In this document: positions 26,741 through 35,028 of the stretch, in pieces
Layout of the letters: the number at the start of each line of letters is the position of its first letter
Numbering within the stretch: position 1 is the stretch's first letter
DNA from: a candidate division LCP-89 bacterium B3_LCP
GTDB lineage: Bacteria > Electryoneota > B3-LCP
Assembly (NCBI GenBank): GCA_005223185.1
Contig: NJBN01000012.1
Location: forward strand, 45,835-109,834
Length of the DNA: 64,000 nt
Direction of reading: 5' to 3'
Position numbers and translations under genes: made by a program
Notes under the pieces: model-generated
What the model saw: the letters and a program-made list of their open reading frames with translations, nothing else
What the model was told of the DNA's origin: nothing
The model's database searches: none

Positions 26741-26772
26741 TGTGCACCTCACGTGAGATCTCATTTCTGATT

Positions 26773-27813
26773 TTATAAGTTTTTTGCTAATTTGTTTCTA
26801 TCTGTTGGACTACCAATGGCGGCGATATGTTTCACAAACTGGTGAGCTGTCAATATCGCTTGCAGCATTGAACCGGGATCAGCGCAAAATTTTCCTGCGA
26901 TGTCGAAAGCGGTCCCGTGATCAGGAGAAGTGCGGGGGAATGGCAGTCCCCCGGTGATATTGACCGCGCGTCCGAATCCCTTCATCTTTATCGGAATCAT
27001 TCCCTGGTCATGGTACATCGTCAAGATGCAATCGAAACGTTCGTAGTGATTGAATACGGTATCTGCAGGGAATGGTCCTGCAACTGTTATGCCACTTTTT
27101 TGTGCGCTCTTTATGGCCGGTACAATTGATTTCCCCTCTTCATCACCGAAAATGCCGCCGTCTGAAGAATGCGGATTCAAAGCTGTTACGGCAACCAGAG
27201 GGTCTTCAATACCGAACCACTTTTGCAGCGTTTCATACAGGACTTTGATCTTTTCAGCAACTAAATTGCTGTCAATAGCTTGACTAACTTCGCGTAGTGG
27301 TAAGTGAGTCGTAGCGATTCCGATCCTCAAGTCATCTGCAGTTAGTATCATTATGTAATGCTCAGCGTCTGCCAGAGTAGCAATCATCTCCGTCTGACCG
27401 GGGAATTTGAAACCCGCTAAGTGCAGCGATTCCTTGGATGAAGGAGCTGTCACCAGCGCCGAAGCCTCACCATCTAAGCAAGCTTCTACTCCTCTTTTGA
27501 TGCCCCCCGCTGAAATTGCTCCTGCGTCAGCCTGGATTTTCCCGTAGTGTTGAACGAACGCTTCAGCGCCTTCGGGTTCCAAGACTGGAACATAATCGAA
27601 GTCCCCAGCCTCCTCCAGTGATGCTGTCTTTCGTAGTCGCAGGGGATTTCCCAGCTCCTTGTTGGTTCTCTCTAAGACGTGATACACACCAGCTAAGACG
27701 TTATACCCGCGTAATTCTGCAGGAAGCTGTAGTAAAGCTTTGAGAGTTACTTCGGGACCGATGCCGTTAGGATCGCCGCAGTTTATGTATATCGGTGTCT
27801 GTTTCATTTCCAT
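26773..27813 (-). CDS. pdxA: 4-hydroxythreonine-4-phosphate dehydrogenase
   Basis: It performs a step of DXP-dependent pyridoxal phosphate synthesis. The protein of 346 residues shows INCGDPNGIGPEVTLKAL, a metal-binding His in ATTHLPL, LNPHSSDGGIFGDEE (normally NPHAGE..), MYHDQGMIPIK and GLPFPRTSPDHGTAFDIAG. The metal-binding His residues are present. First gene of the pdxA-ctpA-thiL-thiD run. PLP made here would serve, among others, the two PLP enzymes of the purine cluster, but that link is general. Confidence 0.94.
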   Translation of the reverse strand: MEMKQTPIYINCGDPNGIGPEVTLKALLQLPAELRGYNVLAGVYHVLERTNKELGNPLRLRKTASLEEAGDFDYVPVLEPEGAEAFVQHYGKIQADAGAISAGGIKRGVEACLDGEASALVTAPSSKESLHLAGFKFPGQTEMIATLADAEHYIMILTADDLRIGIATTHLPLREVSQAIDSNLVAEKIKVLYETLQKWFGIEDPLVAVTALNPHSSDGGIFGDEEGKSIVPAIKSAQKSGITVAGPFPADTVFNHYERFDCILTMYHDQGMIPIKMKGFGRAVNITGGLPFPRTSPDHGTAFDIAGKFCADPGSMLQAILTAHQFVKHIAAIGSPTDRNKLAKNL

Positions 27814-27985
27814 TTTTTCGTATAAATAGTCTCTACTTTTTTACGCACTATACCAGTCTTCAGATCCTGCCTTCAAGGGGTAATACGTAGTTGACCGTGT
27901 AATTTATTTTGTTTTTCTGGAACCGCATATGCTGCTTGAGCGTTTATTACATAGAACCTCCTTTAAGATGATTGATGATAGATCG

Positions 27986-28020
27986 ACAGGGCGTGCGGAC
28001 AAATTGTTTTCGCGCCCTGT
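27986..28020. repeat. Inverted repeat upstream of the NUDIX gene
   Basis: ACAGGGCG (27986-27993) and CGCCCTGT (28013-28020) form a perfect 8-bp stem with a 19-nt loop. It lies between divergent genes and may be an operator or part of a 5' leader. Confidence 0.45.
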
Positions 28021-28067
28021 TTCCATGTTCTGGATTTAAATTTCTGACGCTTGATATAGATAACACA

Positions 28068-28604
28068 ATGGATTTCGAGGAAAAATTCAAAAGTGGCGGA
28101 TTAGTTTTCGATGGAAAGCTACTTAAGCTGCACCGTGATATAATCCGCAAACCGGATGGTCGGGAAGAAATCAGGGAAGTTATCAGGCATCCCGGAGCGG
28201 CAGTTATCGTTCCCCGACTCCGCGACGGACGATTTGTGTTGGTGAGGCAGTTTCGTTATGCTCTGAATAGAGAAACCGTAGAATTTCCTGCAGGTAAACT
28301 TGATCCAGGAGAAGATCCTTTATTTTGCGCTCAGCGCGAACTTAAGGAGGAGACGGGATATTATGCAGATGATTTAAAACTGCTCCTGAAAATGCAACCA
28401 GCGCCTGCTTACAGCGATGAAATCCTGTGGATATATTCTGCCGAAGATTTGACTGCCGGAAAGAACAGCCCGGATTCAGATGAGTTGGTTTCCGTGGAGT
28501 TATACACTATGGATGCATTATTTGCCCTGTACAAAAGAGGCGAAATAAGTGACGGGAAAACCGTGGCTGCTCTTCTTCATTGTAAACTCTTTTTAAAAGG
28601 ATAA
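28068..28604 (+). CDS. NUDIX hydrolase, ADP-ribose pyrophosphatase type
   Basis: It hydrolyses nucleoside diphosphate compounds such as ADP-ribose. The Nudix box GKLDPGEDPLFCAQRELKEETGYY fits the consensus Gx5Ex7REUxEExGU exactly (about residues 75-97). The preceding VRQFRYALNRETVEFPAGK is the NudF-type hallmark. Start ATG 28068 gives 178 residues beginning MDFEEKFKSGG, where homologues begin. An upstream in-frame ATG at 27972 would add 32 residues overlapping the inverted repeat and looks unlikely. Monocistronic; a separate promoter follows for the ncRNA candidate. Confidence 0.88.
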   Translation: MDFEEKFKSGGLVFDGKLLKLHRDIIRKPDGREEIREVIRHPGAAVIVPRLRDGRFVLVRQFRYALNRETVEFPAGKLDPGEDPLFCAQRELKEETGYYADDLKLLLKMQPAPAYSDEILWIYSAEDLTAGKNSPDSDELVSVELYTMDALFALYKRGEISDGKTVAALLHCKLFLKG

Positions 28605-28674
28605 TCCTCGTGAGAGCACCGTTTAAGTCTTGAATATCTGTCATGTACTATGTAAATGGATATGAAGATTTAAC

Positions 28675-28703
28675 TTGACAATGTCGGAAATTATCATTAT
28701 ATT
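28675..28703 (+). promoter_or_regulatory. Promoter of ncRNA candidate / phoH leader
   Basis: TTGACA (28675-28680), 17-nt spacer, TATATT (28698-28703). It has the same perfect layout as other promoters in the window. Start expected near 28709-28710. Confidence 0.8.
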
Positions 28704-28708
28704 AATGT

Positions 28709-28972
28709 AAGATGCTAAAATTCGGTAAGCGCCCCTCAATTGATTCAAGCTGGTGCCATTACCGATAAAATAGTTAATTTACAGATAACCGTACTTTATA
28801 TAAGGTCTTAAGAGACTACACCACTGTTGGACGAGAAACCTCGACAACGGCTTAAAGATACCGAAAAGCCCGAAAACTGCGATGACTGTAGTACATCCTG
28901 TTATAGTCATCACAGCTTGATATACACGTTTACGCTCCTGCCGCTTCATGAGTGAAGTGTCCGGAGTTTTTT
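28709..28972 (+). ncRNA. Candidate structured RNA of about 260 nt (free-standing ncRNA or phoH leader)
   Basis: A strong promoter at one end and an intrinsic terminator at the other bracket a region without a convincing protein frame. Visible hairpins: CGGTAA-GCGCC with GGTGC-CA-TTACCG (28723-28764); CTGTTG-GA-CGAG with CTCG-A-CAACGG (28824-28850); CTG-C-GATGACT with AGTCATC-A-CAG (28877-28915); terminator 28935-28972. None of the conserved sequences of RNase P, tmRNA, SRP RNA or common riboswitches was recognised; 6S RNA cannot be excluded by eye. A frame of 18 codons (MLKFGKRPSID..., from 28712) lies in the first hairpin. Because phoH starts only ~37 nt past the terminator, attenuation of phoH-ybeY is the main alternative. 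Confidence 0.5.
28935..28972 (+). terminator. Intrinsic terminator of the ncRNA candidate
   Basis: CTCC...CTTCA-TGAG-TGAAG...GGAG (28935-28966) is followed by TTTTTTATTTTT. It overlaps the earliest possible phoH start (GTG 28952), which argues that phoH begins downstream. Confidence 0.7.
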
Positions 28973-29008
28973 ATTTTTATAGATGACGAGGATACTAGCA
29001 TAATTCCG

Positions 29009-30043
29009 ATGAGGAGAGAGATAGATAAAGAGCTAAATATAGAGTCCGAAGAACCTCCGCCTGAGGAGCGATTCGAAATTCCCTTAAAAAATGGTGAACT
29101 CTTCAACCTTGCTGGAATACATGACCGCAATCTGAAGGCACTGAGAGCCCATTTAAACGCTAAGATCATAGCGAAGAACGATTCTATTCTGATTACCGCC
29201 AGCCCTCCTGAGGACTTGAACCTTGCCAAGAATGTAGTCGAAGAAATTCTCAATATCCTCCGCCACAGGGGATCAGTGGATGTAGATGACGTTGAAACCG
29301 TATTGCGCTTGATGTCCGATAACGATCAACCTGATGACGCTAAGACGCCTTCTGGATTCTCCACTATTGAAACTCCGCAGAAGCCAATTTATTTGCGTTC
29401 AGCCAATCAGGAAGCTTATTACCAGACGTCGCAGTCGAAAGATATCGTTTTTGCTGTAGGCCCAGCCGGAACCGGGAAGACTTACCTGGCGGTAGCTATG
29501 GCTGTTCAGGCGCTAACCAGGCATGAAGTTAAGCGCATTATCCTGGTGAGACCAGCTGTTGAAGCCGGCGAGAATCTGGGGTTTTTGCCCGGTGACCTGA
29601 AAGAAAAGGTGGATCCCTACTTTCGCCCCCTGTATGATGCATTAATGGACATGATTCCTCCCGATCGAGTCAAGAGGCTTATAGAGCGTAACACCATCGA
29701 AATAGCGCCGCTGGCATATATGCGGGGGAGAACACTTTCCAATTCATTCGTTATCTTAGATGAAGCCCAGAACACCACCGCCGAACAGATGATGATGTTC
29801 CTAACCAGGCTGGGAATGCATTCCAAGGCGCTGATTACGGGCGATGAAACGCAGATAGACCTGCGTAATAAAGATGAATCAGGTCTCCTGCAGGCGCCGC
29901 AGGTATTGAAGAAAATCAAGGGAATCTCTTTTGTGCAATTGACAGAAAAGGATGCTGTCAGGCATGAGCTTGTCCGCAGAATTATCAATGCTTATTCGGA
30001 TTACCATAATGGTAACAACAATGATAAAACAGAAGCGTTCTGA
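29009..30043 (+). CDS. PhoH-family ATPase (YbeZ-like)
   Basis: A cytoplasmic P-loop ATPase associated with rRNA maturation together with YbeY. The N-terminal KH-like region (about residues 25-95) is followed by the PhoH domain with Walker A VGPAGTGKTYLAVA (about residue 150), RPAVEAGENLGFLPGDLKEKVDPY, Walker B FVILDEAQNTT and TGDETQIDL. I set the start at ATG 29009 (344 aa, the usual YbeZ length) because the in-frame GTG 28952 falls inside a terminator hairpin. No strong SD is seen at 29009, so the start remains uncertain. ybeY follows 5 nt after the stop, the standard pairing. Confidence 0.9.
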   Translation: MRREIDKELNIESEEPPPEERFEIPLKNGELFNLAGIHDRNLKALRAHLNAKIIAKNDSILITASPPEDLNLAKNVVEEILNILRHRGSVDVDDVETVLRLMSDNDQPDDAKTPSGFSTIETPQKPIYLRSANQEAYYQTSQSKDIVFAVGPAGTGKTYLAVAMAVQALTRHEVKRIILVRPAVEAGENLGFLPGDLKEKVDPYFRPLYDALMDMIPPDRVKRLIERNTIEIAPLAYMRGRTLSNSFVILDEAQNTTAEQMMMFLTRLGMHSKALITGDETQIDLRNKDESGLLQAPQVLKKIKGISFVQLTEKDAVRHELVRRIINAYSDYHNGNNNDKTEAF

Positions 30044-30048
30044 ATGAA

Positions 30049-30462
30049 ATGACTTCTATCGAAATATTTAACCAGTATCCGCAAGAATCTATTGACATTA
30101 AACCGCTTCGCAGTTTAATTGATCGGGTATTAAAAACAGAAAAATGGAATTTTCACATCAATCTCATCATCGTGGGTGACAGCGAAATCTGCCGCTTGAA
30201 TCGTCTCTTCTTGAGCACTGATGATGTTACAGACGTCATAGCATTTAGCTCTGGTGATGATGATCCACCCGGCGGTGAAATTTACCTGAGTCTCGATCAA
30301 GCCAAAATACAAGCTGAAGAAGCGTCAGAATCGCTGCTTAAAGCCGCAAGCCGTTTGACAGTCCATGGAATCCTCCATCTTGGCGGATGGGATGATGTGA
30401 CCGATTCTGACCGTGATAGAATGCTAAAACACGGTGAAGTTTACCTATCTGGAATGAGATGA
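30049..30462 (+). CDS. ybeY: Endoribonuclease YbeY, rRNA maturation factor
   Basis: A metal-dependent RNase of the UPF0054 family, involved in 16S rRNA 3'-end maturation and ribosome quality control. The 137-residue protein has the central DVTDVIAFSSGDDD..GEIYLS segment and the metal motif HGILHLGGWDD near residue 104. Most proteobacteria have HGxLHLxGYDH; here the third ligand position is Asp, as in Bacteroidetes-type enzymes. It is therefore a clade variant, not an inactivation. Adjacent phoH supports the call. Confidence 0.9.
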   Translation: MTSIEIFNQYPQESIDIKPLRSLIDRVLKTEKWNFHINLIIVGDSEICRLNRLFLSTDDVTDVIAFSSGDDDPPGGEIYLSLDQAKIQAEEASESLLKAASRLTVHGILHLGGWDDVTDSDRDRMLKHGEVYLSGMR

Positions 30463-30508
30463 TAAATAACTGGTTAACTCATCATTTTAATATAACCAAA
30501 GAGAAATA

Positions 30509-31810
30509 GTGGAAGATGGTATAAGCGTGGGTCTTCTCCTGCTGAGTTTGGGAATTGGTCTGGTACTTTCCGCATTCTTTTCCTCTGCGGAAACAGCCTT
30601 TTTCTCATTGACTAAGAGCATTTTGGCGGAACTTAAGGAGGCCAAAGATCCACGTTCCAGGCGGGTTGTTCGCCTCATCGAACGACCCAAAGAGCTATTA
30701 ATAACGATTCTGTCAGGTAACGCTTTAGTGAACGTGGCTGTGGCGGTGATAGCCGCGTTCCTGGCTCTGCATATTTGTGGAATAACCGGTTTCCCCGCCT
30801 CTGCGGGACTGGCAATAGAAGTAATATTAGTTACCGGCATCATCCTCATCCTGGGCGAAATTACTCCTAAAATAGTTGCTTTGAAACATGCGCAAACCTG
30901 GGCTATGTGGGTTGCTCTGCCAGTGGACATAACCAGGCGTATCCTCTTTCCCCTTACCAAATGTCTCGATTTTCTGGCTCGTACTGTTTCCAGGTCATTG
31001 GGTGTGGAACACCGCAGACTTTCCCTTTCCGAAGATGAAATAAAGGCTTTGGTCGAGGTATCTGAGGAACGCGGTGCTTTGGATGAAGAAGAAAAAGAAA
31101 TGATCCAGGGGATATTCGAAATCTCCGAAACGACCGTCAAGGAGATCATGATTCCCAGAGTTGATATTGCCTGCTTACCCATCACTTCAACGATGCAGGA
31201 CGTCATAAAGCTGGTCAAGGAAAATGGGCACTCACGCATCCCCATTTTCAACGAAAACCTTGACAAAATCGCCGGCATAGTTCACGTAAAGGACCTGCTG
31301 CCTTATTTTGATAACGGTGATAATCAGGTGGAATTAGCTCAGGTAATTCGAGAAGTTATCTTCGTTCCGGAAGGCAAGAAAATAGATGATTTGTTACACC
31401 AGTTCCAGCAGGAAAAAGCTCATATGGCTATCGTCGTAGATGAATATGGCGGGACTGCCGGATTGGTGACTTTAGAAGACGTTCTCGAGGAAATAGTTGG
31501 CGAGATTCAGGATGAATACGATCGAGAAGTGCCCTTATCGCACTGGCTTGATGAAAATACACTTATCGCCGATGCTCGTATAAACATCGGCGAACTAAAC
31601 GAACTTATCGGGGAAGACCTTATCCCTGAAACAGAAGATTACGAGACGCTGGGTGGATTTATCTTCTCACAAACGGGAGATCTGCCCGGACCCAAGGAAA
31701 GTCTGGATTATCACGACTATCATTTCGTGGTTGAAGAATTGTCAGGCAGGCGTATCGGAAAAATACGCATTGAGCGGCATAAACCGCCTGACGATGAACT
31801 CGGATCGTAA
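30509..31810 (+). CDS. CNNM/CorC-HlyC family membrane protein with CBS pair
   Basis: A 433-residue membrane protein of the 'hemolysin' (TlyC/CorB) group, likely involved in Mg2+ or Co2+ efflux. The DUF21/CNNM domain spans residues 5-185 with SAFFSSAETAFFSLTK and ILGEITPK and about three to four helices. Next come an acidic linker (LSEDEIKALVEVSEERGALDEEE), two CBS motifs (about residues 205-330) that would bind adenine nucleotide, and a CorC_HlyC domain to the end (VDEYGGTAGLVTLEDVLEEIVGEI). The start GTG 30509 puts the first helix near the N-terminus. It is in the phoH-ybeY run, 46 nt after ybeY. Confidence 0.9.
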   Translation: MEDGISVGLLLLSLGIGLVLSAFFSSAETAFFSLTKSILAELKEAKDPRSRRVVRLIERPKELLITILSGNALVNVAVAVIAAFLALHICGITGFPASAGLAIEVILVTGIILILGEITPKIVALKHAQTWAMWVALPVDITRRILFPLTKCLDFLARTVSRSLGVEHRRLSLSEDEIKALVEVSEERGALDEEEKEMIQGIFEISETTVKEIMIPRVDIACLPITSTMQDVIKLVKENGHSRIPIFNENLDKIAGIVHVKDLLPYFDNGDNQVELAQVIREVIFVPEGKKIDDLLHQFQQEKAHMAIVVDEYGGTAGLVTLEDVLEEIVGEIQDEYDREVPLSHWLDENTLIADARINIGELNELIGEDLIPETEDYETLGGFIFSQTGDLPGPKESLDYHDYHFVVEELSGRRIGKIRIERHKPPDDELGS

Positions 31811-31845
31811 TCGTTAAAAGACACTATGTCAGATGATGAGCGCAG

Positions 31846-32403
31846 ATGCCGTCTGAGACAAAAAAAATGAGTTTACTGAGGAATCTTTGGACGCGGGTTG
31901 TCTCATTTTTCATACTGAGACAACTGAAAACCAATCCCGATTCCCCTCTGGATTTTGATCGGCTTTTCAAAGAGCCGGAAAGCTGGCTGCTGTTTATGCC
32001 GGCAGAAGCGGTCGCTTTCGATGCAGCCATGAAGTATTGCCGTGAGCTGTTAGAACAAATTGAAGGCGTTCGCTTGCACTTAATTGTCCCCTATGAATTC
32101 CGTCACTGGGTGAGGACTACGCAAAATTTGAAGGTTCATCCCTATTCACATCAGGATCTGATAATGAAGCGTATTCCCAGGAATTCCCTGCTGCGTAGGT
32201 TGCGCAGGTTAGAACCTGCCATTGCCGTAGATCTAAATCCTTGGCCAACGCCGCTGTCGTTGTGTATCTGCGGGCTTTGCGGAGCTCGTGTCCGAGGAGC
32301 TGTTTCGCGCAAACAAGGGGACGCTGTGTTCAACTTTCTGGTAAAGACCGGATCCGGGGAAATTGGGGATCAGTATCGCGCCCTGTTCGCGTACCTGACC
32401 TGA
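31846..32403 (+). CDS. Small glycosyltransferase-like protein of unknown function
   Basis: A 185-residue soluble protein. An N-terminal basic amphipathic stretch (RNLWTRVVSFFILRQLK) could dock on the membrane. The central part (SWLLFMPAEAVAFDAAMKYCRELLEQIEGVRLHLIVPYEFRHW) and AIAVDLNPWPTPLSLCICGLCGARVRGAV resemble the N-terminal Rossmann half of GT9-type (heptosyltransferase-like) enzymes. The nucleotide-sugar half is missing, so an enzyme is not assured. ATG 31846 is used; ATG 31867 is an alternative. It ends 9 nt before the radical SAM gene. I do not recognise a defined family. Confidence 0.6.
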   Translation: MPSETKKMSLLRNLWTRVVSFFILRQLKTNPDSPLDFDRLFKEPESWLLFMPAEAVAFDAAMKYCRELLEQIEGVRLHLIVPYEFRHWVRTTQNLKVHPYSHQDLIMKRIPRNSLLRRLRRLEPAIAVDLNPWPTPLSLCICGLCGARVRGAVSRKQGDAVFNFLVKTGSGEIGDQYRALFAYLT

Positions 32404-32412
32404 TGACCCTTA

Positions 32413-35016
32413 ATGACGTTAAGTTTTAAAAGATTGAAGCGTGAGTTTCTCCCCTTCGTGGAGAAACCCGGACGCTATATTGGCGGAGAGATCGGTCTTC
32501 CCATTCTGGAAGATTCACCCGATCTGCGCGTTGCCCTGGCTTTCCCTGATACTTATGAACTGGGAATGTCATATACAGGGCTGCGCATCCTCTATCACTC
32601 AGCCAATCAATTACCGGGCGTTGCCTGCGAACGAGTCTTCATACCCTGGTTTGATGCTGCTCTACGCCTGAAGGCAAAAGACATACCTCTTTTTACCCTC
32701 GAAACCCGAACCCCGTTACGTCAATTAGACCTCATCGGAATCAACCTGCAATATGAATTGCATACCACCAACATTCTGGGTTTATTGGACTTAAGTGGAA
32801 TTCCCCTGCGCGCAACACAGAGAACTGAAGAAGACCCGATCATTCTGGGTGGCGGTCCTATAGCATGCTATCCTGAAAGCCTGGCGCCATTCTTCGATGC
32901 CATTGCCATCGGAGACGGAGATGATGTATTCAGGGAGATAATTGAAGCATTGAAACGGGAGAAAAAGCGGGGAGCAAATCGCCAGAATCGCATCCGCGCT
33001 TTGGGAGACATCCCGGGAGTGTATCTACCTGGATATTATGAACCTCAGTACAGTAAAGGTGGTGAATACAAAGGACTTCGATCCTTAGATTCGGAGCTCC
33101 CCAATAGAATTTGCACCCGGATCACGCAGGACTTGATACCTGAATATTATCCGCAGAACCCCATAGTACCACTGATCGATATAACTCATAACCGCCTGAT
33201 CGTGGAAATCGCCCGTGGTTGCACTCGCGGTTGTCGTTTTTGTGGTACTGGCATGACCAAACGTCCGGTACGGGAAAGAACGGTCAGCAAAATATTTAAA
33301 GAAGTGGAGCGTGGATTGAAAGCCACAGGATATTCTGAAGTATCATTATTGTCACTATCAACTGCTGATTACAGCCACTTAGGTCAGCTTCTGGATACTT
33401 TGCAACCCCTCCTGGATACTCGGCGTGTAGCTTTATCTTTCCCTTCTCTTCGACCTGACATGTTCACCCCGCAGATGGCAGACCGTGCTGCCTCTGAATC
33501 GAGAACCGGACTGACCTTTGCTCCTGAAGCGGCTACTGAGAGACTTCGCAAAGTAATAAACAAAGAGACCAGTGATGAAGCTCTCCTTAAAGCAGCCCAT
33601 ATAGCATCAGAGCGGGGCTGGAAATTGTTAAAGCTCTATTTCATGATCGGGTTACCGACCGAAACCGATGAAGATATCTTCAGTATGGTTGATCTCATAA
33701 GAGAATCCGAAGGAATTGTCAGATCGCATGGCGGACATAAAATAAACGTCTCAATATCTCCGTTTTCACCCAAGCCACATACGCCATTTGAAAGGGAAGG
33801 TCAACTTCCATCTGAAGAGATCCGCAGGCGGCTTTCCATCCTGAAGACAGGTCTGCGCAGAAACCGGTTGGTAAAGCTTGAATTCCGCAGTCCGAATGTC
33901 TCTCTAATGGAAACAGTCATAGCCCGCGGTGATCGCCGAGCGGCTGACGCCATACAGGTGAGGTACGAAGGAGGAGGTCTCTTCGATGCCTGGACCGACG
34001 GTTTCTCTTTCACCGGATGGAATAAGGCATTTGCTGAAGCAGGTTTGGATCCATCGGAGATCGCTTCTGTAATCCAACCGGATTCTCCTCTTCCCTGGGA
34101 TCATATAGACGTGGGAATTACCAGCGATTTCCGTCAATCGGAGATGAGTGCAGCAAGCGTGCCGGAATTCACCCCCGATTGCCGCCAGGATGGGTGCAAC
34201 TTCTGTGGTTTACAGGAATTCGAGAACGTTCCCTGCCCTGATGTTCAACGAATACCGTTGGAGATTCCTCAAAATGCTATACAGGTGAAACAGACTGAAG
34301 AATTTCACCGCTACCGGCTAAGCTTCTGTCGAGATGACAGTGTACGCTACCTATCGCATCTTGATATAATTGGCATTTTAAAACGTGCCCTCAACCGGTT
34401 GGAAGAACCCCTGGAATACACGCAGGGGTATAAACCGCATCTAAAAACTACATCTTCACCTCCGTTACCTCTGGGCATGACTTCGCGCTTAGAATACTTG
34501 GATTTCGGCTTGGGGGCTACCTGGAATACACAGCTTAGTGAACGGTTCCAGCGTGCTTTTCCCGCCGGTATGCGAATAGTAAGCGTTGAAATAATCCCAC
34601 CCGGATCGAATAATATAGGCGCTTTAAACGTATTCCTGTATGAAGCTAAACCAGACGACGGGATAGTTACGCCTGAATTCGAGAGATCCCTAACTGATTT
34701 GATCGCCAATGATGAAATTATCATAGAGCGGACAGGCAAAAGAGGAACGCGCTCCTTCGATGCTCGTCCCGGTATATGGCGTCTTGAAGTGAAAGATCAT
34801 TCAATCTTAATAGGTATAAAAAACACCACAGGTCCCACAGTGCGGGTAGATGAAATACTAAAATACATAGCTACGCACGGGGAATCGAAAACCCCGGCAC
34901 TTCACCAGGAAATCGCTGCTTTTTGGGAAGTAGAACGCATCGGCATGTGGTGGGAATCAGACGGCAGACACGTCTCGCCATCTGAACAACTTAAAATTGC
35001 AGAAATTAATGTTTAA
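32413..35016 (+). CDS. B12-binding-like/radical SAM protein fused to DUF2344 (TIGR03960-TIGR03936 type)
   Basis: An 867-residue radical SAM protein. Residues 1-190 form a B12-binding-like Rossmann domain (VALAFPDTYELGMSYTGLRIL, GINLQYELHTTNIL, GGGPIACYPES). The radical SAM core has EIARGCTRGCRFCGTGM, the Cx3Cx2C 4Fe-4S site near residue 275. A Cys-rich segment (CRQDGCNFCG...CPD, about residues 590-615) precedes the TIGR03936/DUF2344 domain (YRLSFCRDDSVRYLSHLDIIGILKRAL). The chemistry is unknown. The family sits beside rng and ribosomal-protein genes in many phyla, as here (12 nt before rng), so a role in RNA or ribosome modification is inferred. Confidence 0.9.
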   Translation: MTLSFKRLKREFLPFVEKPGRYIGGEIGLPILEDSPDLRVALAFPDTYELGMSYTGLRILYHSANQLPGVACERVFIPWFDAALRLKAKDIPLFTLETRTPLRQLDLIGINLQYELHTTNILGLLDLSGIPLRATQRTEEDPIILGGGPIACYPESLAPFFDAIAIGDGDDVFREIIEALKREKKRGANRQNRIRALGDIPGVYLPGYYEPQYSKGGEYKGLRSLDSELPNRICTRITQDLIPEYYPQNPIVPLIDITHNRLIVEIARGCTRGCRFCGTGMTKRPVRERTVSKIFKEVERGLKATGYSEVSLLSLSTADYSHLGQLLDTLQPLLDTRRVALSFPSLRPDMFTPQMADRAASESRTGLTFAPEAATERLRKVINKETSDEALLKAAHIASERGWKLLKLYFMIGLPTETDEDIFSMVDLIRESEGIVRSHGGHKINVSISPFSPKPHTPFEREGQLPSEEIRRRLSILKTGLRRNRLVKLEFRSPNVSLMETVIARGDRRAADAIQVRYEGGGLFDAWTDGFSFTGWNKAFAEAGLDPSEIASVIQPDSPLPWDHIDVGITSDFRQSEMSAASVPEFTPDCRQDGCNFCGLQEFENVPCPDVQRIPLEIPQNAIQVKQTEEFHRYRLSFCRDDSVRYLSHLDIIGILKRALNRLEEPLEYTQGYKPHLKTTSSPPLPLGMTSRLEYLDFGLGATWNTQLSERFQRAFPAGMRIVSVEIIPPGSNNIGALNVFLYEAKPDDGIVTPEFERSLTDLIANDEIIIERTGKRGTRSFDARPGIWRLEVKDHSILIGIKNTTGPTVRVDEILKYIATHGESKTPALHQEIAAFWEVERIGMWWESDGRHVSPSEQLKIAEINV

Positions 35017-35028
35017 AATTCTAGGAAT

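Noticed and set aside
30487-31278. 263-codon minus-strand open frame
   Set aside because: Antisense to the clearly coding CNNM/CBS gene; Ser/Arg-rich composition typical of a shadow frame.
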